The notes: generated by a model not told the origin, from the sequence alone. Positions 1 through 8,334 are shown, counted from the stretch's first letter. The stretch: DNA of 50,448 nt from Bacillota bacterium (GCA_023396215.1 JAEWWW010000017.1:1-50448), one strand, 5' to 3'. Numbers and translations are program-made.

Positions 1-1240
1 GCTTCAGCTTATCCTGAGGGGTGGTGTTATAACGGCCCCATACCTGAGCATAACCGGTGAGGCCCGCCTTGACTTTGAGTCGGTAGTTAAACTCGGGCAT
101 CTCGCGGGTATACTGCTCGATGATTTCGGGGCGCTCGGGGCGGGGGCCCACCAGCGACATATCCCCTTTCAAGATGTTGAAGAGCTGGGGCAGCTCATCA
201 AACCGTATCTTGCGAATGATACGGCCCACAGGGGTGATGCGGTTATCCCCCACAGAAGCCAGCCGCGCAACGCCGTCCTTCTCGGCATCGGGCACCATGC
301 TGCGGAACTTATATACCTCGAAGGAGCGGCCGTTCTGTGTCAGTCTGGTCTGTTTGTAGAGCACCGGGCCGCCATCCTGCAGCTTAATGGCAAGGGCAGT
401 TATCGCCATCACCGGCAATGCGGGCAGCAGCACCAAAAGTGCAGCGGTAAAATCTATAAGCCGCTTAAAAAAGCGTTGTTCCAAAGACAAACCCCTGTTT
501 TTGCAGAGAAAGACCAGTGAATCCGAAACCTGAATATTGGCTGCGTTTCTAACCAGGATATCGGTGATAAGTGGGGATAGATACACCCGCTTGCCATTGT
601 CATAGCAATAGGCCATGAGCTTGAGCTTCAGTTCCGGCTCCACGCTGCCGATAAAAACGGCCTCATATTTCTCCAGAAGGCCCCATATGCCGGGGGTGAC
701 CCGCTCGGCCGCAATGACCTCGCAGATCTGATACCGTTGGGGCATCGAGGCAAATTTGGAGAGCGCCTCTTCATCCTGCGGCGTGCAGATGGCAATGAGC
801 CGCCGGGCGGGATAGAGCATGGTGTAAATCCGATTTGCTATCCAACTGCATAGACCATACAGCAGCATCTGTACCGCCGCCGATGCCACAATCGGCAACG
901 GGTTAACATACAGGAACGAACGGTTAACAATCAGGCAGATCGCGCCATAGGCCGCCGCTGAAGAAATCAAGATGCTTAAGCTACCGGAATAGGCCAGCTC
1001 CCACGTGGATGTGAAGCCGAACTCAAAGGCGTCATACAGCTTGAGCAGTGCATACAACACCGCCATGTAAATAAACAAAACAGCGATATTCCCCTTGGGG
1101 TAGCCGGAGGCTTCCTGATAGAACTCTAAAAACGTATAGGTAAAGACACCCAGATTGATAGACAGCATCAGCAGCTTTGTCAGCAGTAGAATGGTCTTCC
1201 GATATGCCTTGAGCAATATGAACATCCTCTCGGTCTGTGT
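1..1240 (-). CDS. Polyprenyl-phosphate sugar-1-phosphate transferase (partial, C-terminus off the window)
   Basis: This is a membrane phosphoglycosyl transferase that would start a repeat unit of an extracellular polysaccharide by moving a sugar phosphate from a nucleotide sugar to undecaprenyl phosphate. About 413 codons are present. The N-terminal part has several hydrophobic segments and a degenerate nucleotide-binding-like middle. A transmembrane helix then leads into the bacterial sugar transferase domain (PF02397 type), with GGPVLYKQTRL, KFRSM, DELPQLFNILKGD and SLVGPRPERPE. The sequence leaves the window shortly after the conserved GLTGYAQVWGRY segment, so roughly 50 residues are missing. 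I chose the TTG at 1240 because GAAAGG lies 9 nt upstream. An in-frame ATG at 1225 is the alternative. A TATAAT on the minus strand at 1271-1276 could be its -10, but no good -35 is seen. The acceptor sugar cannot be told. Confidence 0.88.
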
Positions 1241-1593
1241 CAATTTTGTGAGCCTTTCGTCCCAATAGCCATTATAAAAGTAAAAACGCAGCTTTTATAC
1301 TGCACTCATTTTAACAGATATTGTATCTTTTAACAACATATTCCCAGCCTAAATCACCGCCCTGCTCTATGCCAATGGTTTCCATAGGCTTAAAGGCAAC
1401 CAGGCCGGTGGCAGAAGGACCATCCGGCGAAAACCGTCGCTTCTTGAACGAACGGGGGCCCCAGTTGCCGACAGATAAATTTGCTTTCCTTAAAGCTTTG
1501 ATATGCTCCTCCCCCGGTCTTTTGCCCCAACAAAAAACAACCCCCAAACGGTTGCAACCATTTGGGGGCTGTACTGCTTTATGCTATGCAGCT
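1241..1593. other. Intergenic spacer with promoter-like and terminator sequences
   Basis: The spacer lies between the sugar transferase and the first surface protein. It holds a minus-strand TATAAT at 1271-1276 and a small dyad AGATA-ttg-TATCT at 1316-1328 that could be an operator. At its far end is the terminator of the upstream surface-protein gene. A minus-strand open frame at 1311-1547 has an AGGAG-like site but no sensible start behind it, and I do not call it a gene. Nothing else is recognised. Confidence 0.5.
1531..1568 (-). terminator. Rho-independent terminator of surface protein A
   Basis: On the minus strand a stem of CCCCCAAA paired with TTTGGGGG (hairpin 1541-1568), with an inner GGTTGCAACC palindrome, is followed by TTGTTTTTTG. 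It lies 25 bases after the stop codon of the gene at 1594-2607. Confidence 0.85.
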
Positions 1594-2607
1594 TTATTTG
1601 GATTTTTTGAGTACAACCACACCGGCCAGCAGAGAAACAACTGCCAGAGCAGTGGCTACTGCAACCATGTCGTTGGCGCCGGTGTTGGGGTTCTTGGTGC
1701 TGCCGGTGCCACCGGTGACGATGGTGGTATCGGTGATCTGCTTGTTGGTGATAACAAAGCGGCCCAGAGTATCGGTCGAGAAGGAAAGCTCTGCATTGCC
1801 TGCATTGTAGGTGGATGTAATCAGGGTGAGTTTGCCGTCGAGGTAACGATACACAAAGTATTTGCCTGCGAAGTCATCTTCCTCAACGCTCATATCAACG
1901 GTGACGGTGCCTTTGGAGTTAAACTTGGGGCCTGCGGGGAAGGTCACAAACTTGAACTCCTGGTCTTCAAACTTGGTCAAAATCTCTTTGACGGGGTTGG
2001 AGTTGCTGACCAGGTTAGCGTCCTTCATGTCGTTCACCTTGACCTCAAATTTCCAGTCGCCATAGTTAAGGGTGACGGCTTTGTAGTCATTGAGCTTGGC
2101 AAGCTTTTCAAAGACATCTTTGGTAACAACCGGGGCGGCGGGGTCAACCTCTACAAAGTCGCCTTTTTCAAGGTCGGCGGGCAAAGTCAGCTTTGCGTAG
2201 CCAACCTTGTAGCTGATGGTGGTGGATTTAACCAGCTTGTTGCCGGTTTTGGTGCGCAGATCGATTTTGGCTTCTACGCTGGTCTGAGTGGTGGGCCATG
2301 TGGTTTTAGTTTTAACCACCAGAGTCAGACTGCCATCGCTGTCCTGCTCAAACTTCATCGACTCCACAGACGATGCGCCCTTGGTGTAGCTGACGCGGAA
2401 CTGATGGGTGTCGTCCAGATCTACATCCACACCGGTTACATCCACATCAATCTCATAGGTTTCGCCGGGGGTAAGCAGGGTGCTTTCGGTTACTGCTGTA
2501 TCATTCAGTTTATATGTCACTGCTACTTCATCGCCTTCGGCGAGAACTGTTGCTGTCATGCCTACTGCCATGGCCATGGCCATGATCATTGCAAGAATCT
2601 TTTTCAT
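1594..2607 (-). CDS. NPxTG surface protein A (tandem paralogue family)
   Basis: This is a secreted, probably wall-anchored protein of unknown function, 337 aa, the first of five paralogues in the window. It has a signal peptide (about residues 1-23, MKK then a hydrophobic core ending VLA) and a mature part rich in beta-strand-type sequence. The C-terminus is NPNTG at about 306-310, a hydrophobic helix and KKSK. (S/N)PxTG is the kind of signal known for Clostridioides difficile sortase B. No sortase gene is in the window. It shares with its paralogues the SVESMKF-type segment near residue 90 and a C-terminal block built on YVYxxxxGKL and a GRFV/GSYV-type strand. The start at 2607 has AGGAGG eight bases upstream and gives a clean signal peptide; 14 residues further upstream would spoil it. 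It is monocistronic, with promoter 2655-2683 and a terminator of its own. Confidence 0.85.
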   Translation of the reverse strand: MKKILAMIMAMAMAVGMTATVLAEGDEVAVTYKLNDTAVTESTLLTPGETYEIDVDVTGVDVDLDDTHQFRVSYTKGASSVESMKFEQDSDGSLTLVVKTKTTWPTTQTSVEAKIDLRTKTGNKLVKSTTISYKVGYAKLTLPADLEKGDFVEVDPAAPVVTKDVFEKLAKLNDYKAVTLNYGDWKFEVKVNDMKDANLVSNSNPVKEILTKFEDQEFKFVTFPAGPKFNSKGTVTVDMSVEEDDFAGKYFVYRYLDGKLTLITSTYNAGNAELSFSTDTLGRFVITNKQITDTTIVTGGTGSTKNPNTGANDMVAVATALAVVSLLAGVVVLKKSK

Positions 2608-2654
2608 GCGGTATCCTCCTGTTTGTTCTATTCCGAGCGCTGAGCTCAAGGCCC

Positions 2655-2683
2655 ATTATAGCGGGGCGCAGACAACAGTTCAA
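2655..2683 (-). promoter_or_regulatory. Sigma-A promoter of surface protein A
   Basis: The minus strand reads TTGAAC, 17 bases, TATAAT. The -10 lies 48 bases before the start codon. Confidence 0.8.
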
Positions 2684-2691
2684 CAGGTTTT

Positions 2692-2708
2692 TGTTACCAT
2701 TGTGTAAT
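2692..2708. promoter_or_regulatory. WalR-like direct repeat upstream of gene A
   Basis: The plus strand reads TGTTAC, five bases, TGTAAT. Both halves fit TGTWAH with an 11-bp period, the consensus known for WalR (YycF). The boxes start 9 bases upstream of the -35. Confidence 0.5.
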
Positions 2709-2892
2709 AATTATTGTTTGAAAAATCATTATTACCCATTTAAAAATCTATTTTTTTGTATTATTTTACAATATATCTAGTTTTAAACAATATCGTAACT
2801 GGATACTTCCATTCTTGGAATCCTACTGACAAAAGCATTGCCAATCTTTCATCAGGGCATCCATTGCATAATCCACCGTTGTGTTTGTAAAC

Positions 2893-2934
2893 ATAAATAA
2901 GCGGCTCTTCCGCTGGAGAGAGCAGAAGAGCCGC
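2893..2934 (-). terminator. Terminator of surface protein B
   Basis: On the minus strand GCGGCTCTTC pairs with GAAGAGCCGC around a 14-base loop (2901-2934), followed by TTATTTATG. Confidence 0.75.
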
Positions 2935-2975
2935 CAATAGCCTTTATAATGATGTAAAATTACTTGATGTCAAAT

Positions 2976-3938
2976 TTATTTCTTGAGGGAAACGGCGCCG
3001 GCGGCCACAAGGCTTACAACAGCCATAACCATTGCCACGCCTACAACGTTGTTAACGCCGGTTTCGGGGTTTTTAACGTCGTCTTTGTCATCGTCTTTGT
3101 CGTCGGTAGCAGCAGCGGAAACCAGCTTGTTCTCAGAGAATACATAGCTGCCGAGCTTTTTGGTCTTAAGGATGAATGCGCCGGTTTCCTCATCCCATTT
3201 GGCGGAAGACTGGGTCAGCTTGCCATTGTTGTTCTCGTAGATGTACCACTCTTCGTCGACATAGAACTCAACGGTAGCGGTGTTGGAGAAGGTGGGAGCG
3301 CCGGGGAAGTTGAGGAACTCAATGTCGCCGTCTACATCGCTGTTGGCCTTGAGCACAGCGGTATTTGCATCAACATTTGCGCCCAGGAAGAATTTCTCGT
3401 CCTTGTAGATTCTGGCGGTCACAAAAGCGTCAACAGCGCCGCCAACACTCAGCTCCAGGTTGCCGTAGGAGCTGCCGGTTACTTTGTAGACCTTCTCGGT
3501 CTCGGTCAGAGCATCGTCAATGGTGACGGTATCGCCTACAGCGCCAAGCTCCAGGTCAGCGGCGTCGTAGCCAACGGTGGTTGCGATGGTGGCGGTGAAG
3601 TATTCGGTGGTGCCTTTTTTGCGAATTCTGACAGTACCCTCGAGGTCTTTTGCGCTGTCGTTTTTGTAATCCTGCTTCAGCTTAACAACCACAGCAGCCT
3701 TATCATCATCAATGATAACAGAGTCAACCAGATTGCCGCCCTTAGTCCATTTGATGGTGCTCAGGGAGAAATCGTCGGTGCTGATAGCGCCGGGACGTGC
3801 TTCCTCATCTTCAGAGTAAAGGTCGTCGGTTACTTCGATTGATTTGCCGGGCAGATATTTGCTGTCGAGAGCGAAAGCTATAGAAGCCATGCTCAGGGAC
3901 AGGATAACTGCCAGAACCAAAGCAATTGCTTTTTTCAT
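2976..3938 (-). CDS. NPxTG surface protein B (tandem paralogue family)
   Basis: A secreted, probably sortase-anchored protein of unknown function, 320 aa. The signal peptide is about residues 1-23 (MKKAIALVL to AFA). The mature region has the family segments GGNLVDSVIIDDD, YGNLELSV, an FLNFPGAPTF-like strand, YIYENNNGKL and LGSYVFS. An Asp/Lys-rich linker (DDKDDDKDD) precedes NPETG at about 290-294, a hydrophobic helix and KK. The start at 3938 follows GGAGG at normal spacing. It is the most divergent regulatory case of the array. No good sigma-A promoter is seen, only a weak reversed copy of the phased boxes (4065-4081), and its 5' leader can fold extensively (3967-4046). Confidence 0.85.
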   Translation of the reverse strand: MKKAIALVLAVILSLSMASIAFALDSKYLPGKSIEVTDDLYSEDEEARPGAISTDDFSLSTIKWTKGGNLVDSVIIDDDKAAVVVKLKQDYKNDSAKDLEGTVRIRKKGTTEYFTATIATTVGYDAADLELGAVGDTVTIDDALTETEKVYKVTGSSYGNLELSVGGAVDAFVTARIYKDEKFFLGANVDANTAVLKANSDVDGDIEFLNFPGAPTFSNTATVEFYVDEEWYIYENNNGKLTQSSAKWDEETGAFILKTKKLGSYVFSENKLVSAAATDDKDDDKDDVKNPETGVNNVVGVAMVMAVVSLVAAGAVSLKK

Positions 3939-3966
3939 TTGTTCTTCCTCCATTTTGTTTTTTATA

Positions 3967-4046
3967 TTACCAGCGGAGTCAAGGTACTCTCCAATAGCCT
4001 CGCCCCGACTGTGGTAACCGCAATCAACTCATCAGGAACTGATTGC
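3967..4046 (-). promoter_or_regulatory. Possible structured 5' leader of surface protein B
   Basis: In RNA order a first hairpin pairs GCAATCA with TGATTGC (4020-4046). A nested element is then closed by TTACCA/TGGTAA (3967-3972 with 4012-4017), with inner pairs AGTC/GACT and AGG/CCT. It ends just before the ribosome binding site. No known riboswitch class is recognised. Confidence 0.35.
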
Positions 4047-4064
4047 CTATATTATTGCAGAATT

Positions 4065-4081
4065 ATTACAAATTGTATACA
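4065..4081 (-). promoter_or_regulatory. Weak reversed copy of the phased boxes upstream of gene B
   Basis: The minus strand reads TGTATA, five bases, TGTAAT, with one mismatch to TGTWAH. The orientation is opposite to that at genes A, C and D. Confidence 0.25.
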
Positions 4082-4340
4082 CAAAATAGATGGAAAAAAA
4101 ATATCCACAAGTTTCTACCGTTTTTCCCATGTTTCGGCATAATATCTTAATCTTAGATACTTAAATTATACTTATAGTAAAATCAGGAAGACTGATTGGA
4201 TGGTTCTGCTAAATGGTTGCTGCGCTTGTCCGGCAGCTACCTTCGGGGCTCCTTTCGATTCCCCCTCGCCAACGCAAAGTGGGCGTAGGTAAAGAGAGGC
4301 AGCCCTCACCGTCGTTGGCTGGAACTATGCGGCGACAGCG

Positions 4341-4374
4341 AAAAAGCCCTTTGTGCATACACACAAAGGGCTTT
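4341..4374 (-). terminator. Terminator of surface protein C
   Basis: On the minus strand AAAGCCCTTTGTG pairs with CACAAAGGGCTTT, ending in TTTTT. Confidence 0.85.
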
Positions 4375-4403
4375 AAGGGGTATTTGTATTTAGGGCTTAT
4401 TGC

Positions 4404-5444
4404 TTATTTCTTTTTGAAGGAAACTGCACCTGCTGCTACCAGGCTAACCACTGCCAGCGCTGCTGCCACACCTACCATAGTGTTGGCACCGGTGTCGGGG
4501 TTGTCAGCGTCAGGGGTGGTATCGGTGTCGCTGTCGCTGCTGTCGGTAGTAGAGGATATTTTCAGGCGGGTATCGGAAATTACATAGGTGGGAAGGCTGC
4601 GAACCTTTCCGGCGTAGGCCGAAATATCTTTATCCCACTTCAGCGATGTGTTCCTAAGCTTGCCGCCAACCAGCTCGTATACATAGTAATCCTCATCAGC
4701 GTAGAGCTCAAAGTTCATGCTGGTGTTGAACTCACCAACAAGGTTTACAAATTCGAGTTCTGCATCGGGGTATTTTTTAAGGATATCATAGTCTGCGTCT
4801 GCGTCATAGCTAATAAAGAACTTATCCTTCTCGTATACACGCATTTCGCCATAGGCGATATTGCCAAAGGTAAAATCAGAGGTATCATAACGAGTGCTGC
4901 CATCAGCAGCAAACTCAAACAGGCCACTTTCGCCTTCGCTCAAGTTAATGCTATCGCCAACCACCAATCCAGGAGCCAGCTTGTTAATCGTGTAGCCTAC
5001 AAATTTGCCCTCAAGAAACTTGCTCTTTAACTCGAAAACATCACCTCTGTCAAAGCCGCTGCCATCTTTTTTGGCTTTGACCGTTAGTTCCCTAATCTCA
5101 ATATTAGAAATATTGGGTGCTTTCAGATTGTTGTTCTTCCTGAGAGTCAGGATGAGCTCGCCGTCATCATCATCAAACTTAACCGACTCTACCAAGGAAC
5201 TGCCCTTATTGTACTTAATGGTAACTGAAAAATACTCCGAAGTAAAGTAATTGCCATTGAGGCTGCCGCTGTCAACAGCATCGAAGTCACTGACCGTAAA
5301 TGCTATTTTGGAACCAGGCGCCACAGCGTCGTCTGGGCCAAGGGCGTTGTCGTACTCACTGGACGCGAGGGGGGCCGCAAAGGCAACCGCTGCCATACTT
5401 AGCGATAAAGCAACCGCTAAAACCATTGCTATCAGCTTTTTCAT
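4404..5444 (-). CDS. NPxTG surface protein C (tandem paralogue family)
   Basis: A secreted, probably sortase-anchored protein of unknown function, 346 aa. The signal peptide is about residues 1-24 (MKKLIAMVLA to FAAP). The mature part contains YNKGSSLVESVKF, an ELTVKAKKDGSGFDRGD segment, YGEMRVYEKDKFFISY, MNFELYADEDYYVYEL and a terminal YVIS strand. A Ser/Asp-rich linker (SSTTDSSDSDTDTTPDAD) precedes NPDTG at about 315-319, a hydrophobic helix and KKK. It is close in sequence to gene D along its whole length, so the two look like a recent duplication. The start at 5444 has AAGGAGAG upstream and gives a clean signal peptide. It has its own near-consensus promoter with three phased boxes. Confidence 0.86.
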   Translation of the reverse strand: MKKLIAMVLAVALSLSMAAVAFAAPLASSEYDNALGPDDAVAPGSKIAFTVSDFDAVDSGSLNGNYFTSEYFSVTIKYNKGSSLVESVKFDDDDGELILTLRKNNNLKAPNISNIEIRELTVKAKKDGSGFDRGDVFELKSKFLEGKFVGYTINKLAPGLVVGDSINLSEGESGLFEFAADGSTRYDTSDFTFGNIAYGEMRVYEKDKFFISYDADADYDILKKYPDAELEFVNLVGEFNTSMNFELYADEDYYVYELVGGKLRNTSLKWDKDISAYAGKVRSLPTYVISDTRLKISSTTDSSDSDTDTTPDADNPDTGANTMVGVAAALAVVSLVAAGAVSFKKK

Positions 5445-5532
5445 AGTCTTTTCTCTCCTTCTAATGTTAATAAGTAGTTTGGTGTATGAAACATACAAAA
5501 AATCCATCCACCATCTTCCTGTTACTATACCA

Positions 5533-5561
5533 ATTATATCCTTTTGATATTTCTTTGTCAA
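5533..5561 (-). promoter_or_regulatory. Consensus sigma-A promoter of surface protein C
   Basis: The minus strand reads TTGACA, 17 bases, TATAAT, a perfect match to the consensus hexamers and spacing. The leader is about 85 bases. Confidence 0.88.
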
Positions 5562-5569
5562 CATTCAAA

Positions 5570-5597
5570 TGTTACTTTTCTGTTACTTTTTTGTTAC
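5570..5597. promoter_or_regulatory. Triple WalR-like direct repeat upstream of gene C
   Basis: The plus strand reads TGTTAC three times, each separated by five T-rich bases, giving an exact 11-bp period. The nearest box ends 8 bases from the -35 of gene C. The arrangement places all boxes on one face of the helix. Confidence 0.6.
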
Positions 5598-5716
5598 TCT
5601 TATAATAAGCCTCCTTATATTTATCAGTATGCTCCGGTTTTAATTGGCTATTCATAACTTAAGTGCAATATTTTAGCAGAATTATTGCATTATAATTACA
5701 AAAATTTTAGACAATA

Positions 5717-5754
5717 TAAAAAACCACCCACTGGAGAGTGGGTGGGTGGTTTTT
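5717..5754 (-). terminator. Terminator of surface protein D
   Basis: On the minus strand AAAACCACCCAC pairs with GTGGGTGGTTTT, ending in TTTTTTAT. Confidence 0.85.
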
Positions 5755-5790
5755 ATCAGCCATTCAGCTGTTTTACTGTGCCTGTCAGGC

Positions 5791-6801
5791 TTATTTCTTC
5801 AGGGAAACTGCACCGGCAGCAACCAGAGAAACAACGGCCAGAGCAACAGCAACACCAACTACGTCGTTAGCGCCGGTGTCGGGGTTTTTGGTTTCTTCAG
5901 CGGTAGAGGCATTAACCAGCTCGATGTCAGAAACAACAAAGGTGGTCAGGGTGCGCACTTTGCCGGTGTAAGCAGAAACATCATCGTCCCATTTGAGGGA
6001 GGTCTTAACCAGCTTGCCATCTCTCAGCTCGTATACGAACTCATCCTCTTCGGCATAGAGTTCGAAATTCATGCTGGAGTTGAAAGCGCCCTTAAAGTTG
6101 TAGAAAGCAATCTCAGCGTCGGGGTTGGCCTTAACAATGTCAAGGTTTACATCCTCATTGTAGGACACAAAGAACTTATCTTTGTCGTAAACTCTCATCT
6201 CGCCATAACCGATGGTGCCGAAATCAAACTCGGAGGTGTCATAGCTAACACTATTAGGTGCAGCGGTTTTCTTAAACTTAACGATGTCGCTATCGCCAGC
6301 ATCCAAGCTGATAGGAGTACCTACAAAAACTTCCTGTACATGGTAGCCTACCCAAGCCGGATCAAGCATATCGGTATCAACAGTAAAGCTATCGCCTCTC
6401 TTAATGCCTTTTGCATCCTTCTTAGCTTTTACGGTAATCTCTTTGACATCAAGGTTTGCAATTTTGGGGGACTCCAGCTTCTCGTTCTTCTTCAGAAGAA
6501 TAACCAGATTGCCGTCGCCATCAAACTTTACAGACTCAACGAGGTCGCCGCCTTTGTCATACTTGACAGTAACGGTGAAATACTCATCGGTAAAGTAGTT
6601 GGTATCCAAATCATCGTCGCCTTTGTTGGTACCAACAGCATCAAAGTCACCAACAACAAGTTTAACTTTATCGCCAGGTCTAACGGGGGTACCCTGCGAG
6701 GTAGAGGTGTAATATCCGCTGGTACGGTCTGCAGCAAAAGCCACAGAAGCCATGCTCAGGGAAAGAACTACAGCCAGAACAAGAGCTATAATCTTTTTCA
6801 T
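5791..6801 (-). CDS. NPxTG surface protein D (tandem paralogue family)
   Basis: A secreted, probably sortase-anchored protein of unknown function, 336 aa. The signal peptide is about residues 1-23 (MKKIIALVLA to AFA). The body is co-linear with gene C: GGDLVESVKFDGDG, EITVKAKKDAKGIKRGD, YGEMRVYDKDKFFVSY, MNFELYAEEDEFVYEL and TFVVSD. NPDTG at about 306-310 is followed by a hydrophobic helix ending in KK. That tail is almost identical to those of B and C, so selection or gene conversion has kept the anchor similar while the bodies diverge. The start at 6801 has AGGAGG nine bases upstream. The promoter is full consensus with phased boxes upstream. Confidence 0.87.
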   Translation of the reverse strand: MKKIIALVLAVVLSLSMASVAFAADRTSGYYTSTSQGTPVRPGDKVKLVVGDFDAVGTNKGDDDLDTNYFTDEYFTVTVKYDKGGDLVESVKFDGDGNLVILLKKNEKLESPKIANLDVKEITVKAKKDAKGIKRGDSFTVDTDMLDPAWVGYHVQEVFVGTPISLDAGDSDIVKFKKTAAPNSVSYDTSEFDFGTIGYGEMRVYDKDKFFVSYNEDVNLDIVKANPDAEIAFYNFKGAFNSSMNFELYAEEDEFVYELRDGKLVKTSLKWDDDVSAYTGKVRTLTTFVVSDIELVNASTAEETKNPDTGANDVVGVAVALAVVSLVAAGAVSLKK

Positions 6802-6882
6802 GGGTTTTTCCTCCTGTAAATTTTAATTTTAAAATCAGCCGACCGGGGAGCTGCTCTCCAACATTCTCCTCAATCTGTGCTA

Positions 6883-6911
6883 ATTATAGCCAGTTTAGTT
6901 TTGTTTGTCAA
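6883..6911 (-). promoter_or_regulatory. Consensus sigma-A promoter of surface protein D
   Basis: The minus strand reads TTGACA, 17 bases, TATAAT. Confidence 0.88.
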
Positions 6912-6918
6912 TAGGGTT

Positions 6919-6946
6919 TGCAATTTTTTTGTTATAATTTTGTAAC
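6919..6946. promoter_or_regulatory. WalR-like direct repeats upstream of gene D
   Basis: The plus strand reads TGCAAT, TGTTAT and TGTAAC, each separated by five bases. The last two fit TGTWAH exactly and the first has one mismatch. The period is 11 bp and the nearest box lies 7 bases from the -35. Confidence 0.5.
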
Positions 6947-7019
6947 TATTTTTGCAAGACTATTATGAACATATTTTTTGAAGCTATGCACCCACTATTA
7001 CTGCATTTTTGTTTAATAA

Positions 7020-7048
7020 TTGAAATATTTATCTGGAACGTTTATAAT
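7020..7048 (+). promoter_or_regulatory. Sigma-A promoter of the EpsG-like gene
   Basis: TTGAAA, 17 bases, TATAAT, with the -10 ending 32 bases before the ATG at 7081. The gene is divergent from surface protein D and shares its intergenic region. Confidence 0.75.
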
Positions 7049-7080
7049 GGCTTACATAAAAGGTAGTGGGGTATTGCCGT

Positions 7081-8325
7081 ATGTATTATTTGCTTCTTAC
7101 GCTAATCGTAGGCTTAGGAATATTCTTGTGCGAAATCAAGCCCGGCAAATATAAAACCTTGACCTATTTAGCTATATGTTTGGTTGCAATGGTCACAATT
7201 GTTACTTTTCGCTATGGTTTGGGGTATGATTTTTACAGCTACCGTGATATCTTTAATGGAATAGCCGAAACAGCAAGTATTGGCGAGCTATTGATGAGTT
7301 CCGATTACCGTGCTTATCCTTTGTTCGCTCTGATTGCTTACGCAATTGGGGCTGCGTCCTTAAATTATATATGGTTTAATGCTGTGATAGGGATGCTTAT
7401 TTTTGGCCTGGCGGTTTTGGCTATCTATCAATATTCAAAAAATGCGTGGATAAGTGTTTTTAGCTATGTGGCTTTGTTGTTTTTTTATATGGGTATGAAC
7501 TTTGTAAGGCAAAGCTTGGCGCTATCCATCATAATGCTTTCATACCCTTATCTAAAAGCAAAAAAATTCTTCCCCTATTCTGCTTTCATTTTGATTGCTT
7601 CCTGTATCCATTTTTATGCTCTTATTATGATACCAGCATATTTTCTTTTGATTTCAAAGCCAACTGCAAAGTATTATATGGTAATGACCAGCATTGGATT
7701 ATTTGCATTTGCAACCAGTACTCAGATTCTAAACTTTCTAGCTTCCGTTTCCCCCAAAGTGAAAATCTATGTTGAAACCTTTTATCTACAACAAGGGAGC
7801 AATTTCCGCATAGCGTTGTTGCCTATCACTTATTTCTTAGTTTTATTGGCGTTTAAAAAAGTACTACTTAAACAGGATACAGGTAACAGCATCTTTTTGA
7901 ACTTGGCTTTTTATGGCGTTTTATTTAATATAATGGCAGTTAAGCATTCCATTCTAGCAAGATTCTCTGACTATTTTCTTATCTTTATGGTGTTTGCTTT
8001 TTCAGAGATTGCCTATTGTTTGCGCCCTGTTATTGTTCTAGACACAGATAAACATAAAGAGCAAAGCAGAGAGAAAAGATTACTTAAGCAAAATTTAAAG
8101 GCGCAATGGTTCAACTACCGCTGGTATGTCTGTTCGTTGATTTTAGTCCTTATGATTAATCATACCCTCGCTGCCGTCAACAATTTTCACGGAGTTTTTC
8201 CCTACCATACCATATACAATGAGGATTGGAAAAGAAAAGTAGATTATATCTACTATGAGTACGGCAATGGACAATGGCCGCTTTGGGAAATTGACCCCGA
8301 AGAATTACCCAAAGAGTTTCGTTGA
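7081..8325 (+). CDS. EpsG-family polytopic membrane protein (polysaccharide assembly)
   Basis: A 414-aa integral membrane protein of the EpsG/Wzy-like family, whose members are thought to polymerise or handle exopolysaccharide repeat units at the membrane. Visible features are about ten hydrophobic segments, the early RYGLGYDFYSY segment, NFVRQSLALSI in the middle and a CIHFYAL motif, all usual for EpsG proteins. The C-terminus is hydrophilic (WEIDPEELPKEF). I chose ATG 7081 because GTGGGG lies 9 bases upstream and the product then starts with a hydrophobic helix. A GTG at 7066 has no proper site. Base composition is markedly AT-richer than the rest of the window. Together with its opposite strand inside a paralogue array, this suggests insertion or transfer. 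It may work with the sugar transferase at 1-1240. Confidence 0.8.
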   Translation: MYYLLLTLIVGLGIFLCEIKPGKYKTLTYLAICLVAMVTIVTFRYGLGYDFYSYRDIFNGIAETASIGELLMSSDYRAYPLFALIAYAIGAASLNYIWFNAVIGMLIFGLAVLAIYQYSKNAWISVFSYVALLFFYMGMNFVRQSLALSIIMLSYPYLKAKKFFPYSAFILIASCIHFYALIMIPAYFLLISKPTAKYYMVMTSIGLFAFATSTQILNFLASVSPKVKIYVETFYLQQGSNFRIALLPITYFLVLLAFKKVLLKQDTGNSIFLNLAFYGVLFNIMAVKHSILARFSDYFLIFMVFAFSEIAYCLRPVIVLDTDKHKEQSREKRLLKQNLKAQWFNYRWYVCSLILVLMINHTLAAVNNFHGVFPYHTIYNEDWKRKVDYIYYEYGNGQWPLWEIDPEELPKEFR

Positions 8326-8334
8326 TATATTCAC

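Larger units (their letters stand above)
2608..2975. other. AT-rich spacer between surface proteins A and B
   Basis: It contains the promoter and phased repeats of gene A (2655-2708), about 180 bp of AT-rich DNA with no recognisable gene, and the terminator of gene B (2893-2934). Confidence 0.6.
3939..4340. other. Spacer upstream of surface protein B with a GC-rich island
   Basis: From the gene outwards it holds a structured leader (3967-4046), a candidate AT-rich promoter zone (4047-4085) and an AT-rich stretch. A sharply GC-rich block of unknown origin at about 4205-4340 ends at the terminator of gene C. I see no gene in either strand. Confidence 0.5.
5445..5790. other. Spacer between surface proteins C and D
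   Basis: It holds the promoter and triple repeat of gene C (5533-5597), an AT-rich stretch at 5600-5716 with nothing recognisable, and the terminator of gene D (5717-5754). Confidence 0.6.

Noticed and set aside
1311..1547. A 78-codon minus-strand frame upstream of surface protein A's terminator
   Set aside because: It begins inside the terminator, has no proper start behind the AGGAG-like site, and matches nothing recognisable.
1321..2643. A 440-residue open frame on the plus strand
   Set aside because: It is antisense to surface protein A. It has no ribosome binding site, and its glycine/cysteine-rich composition is typical of a shadow frame.
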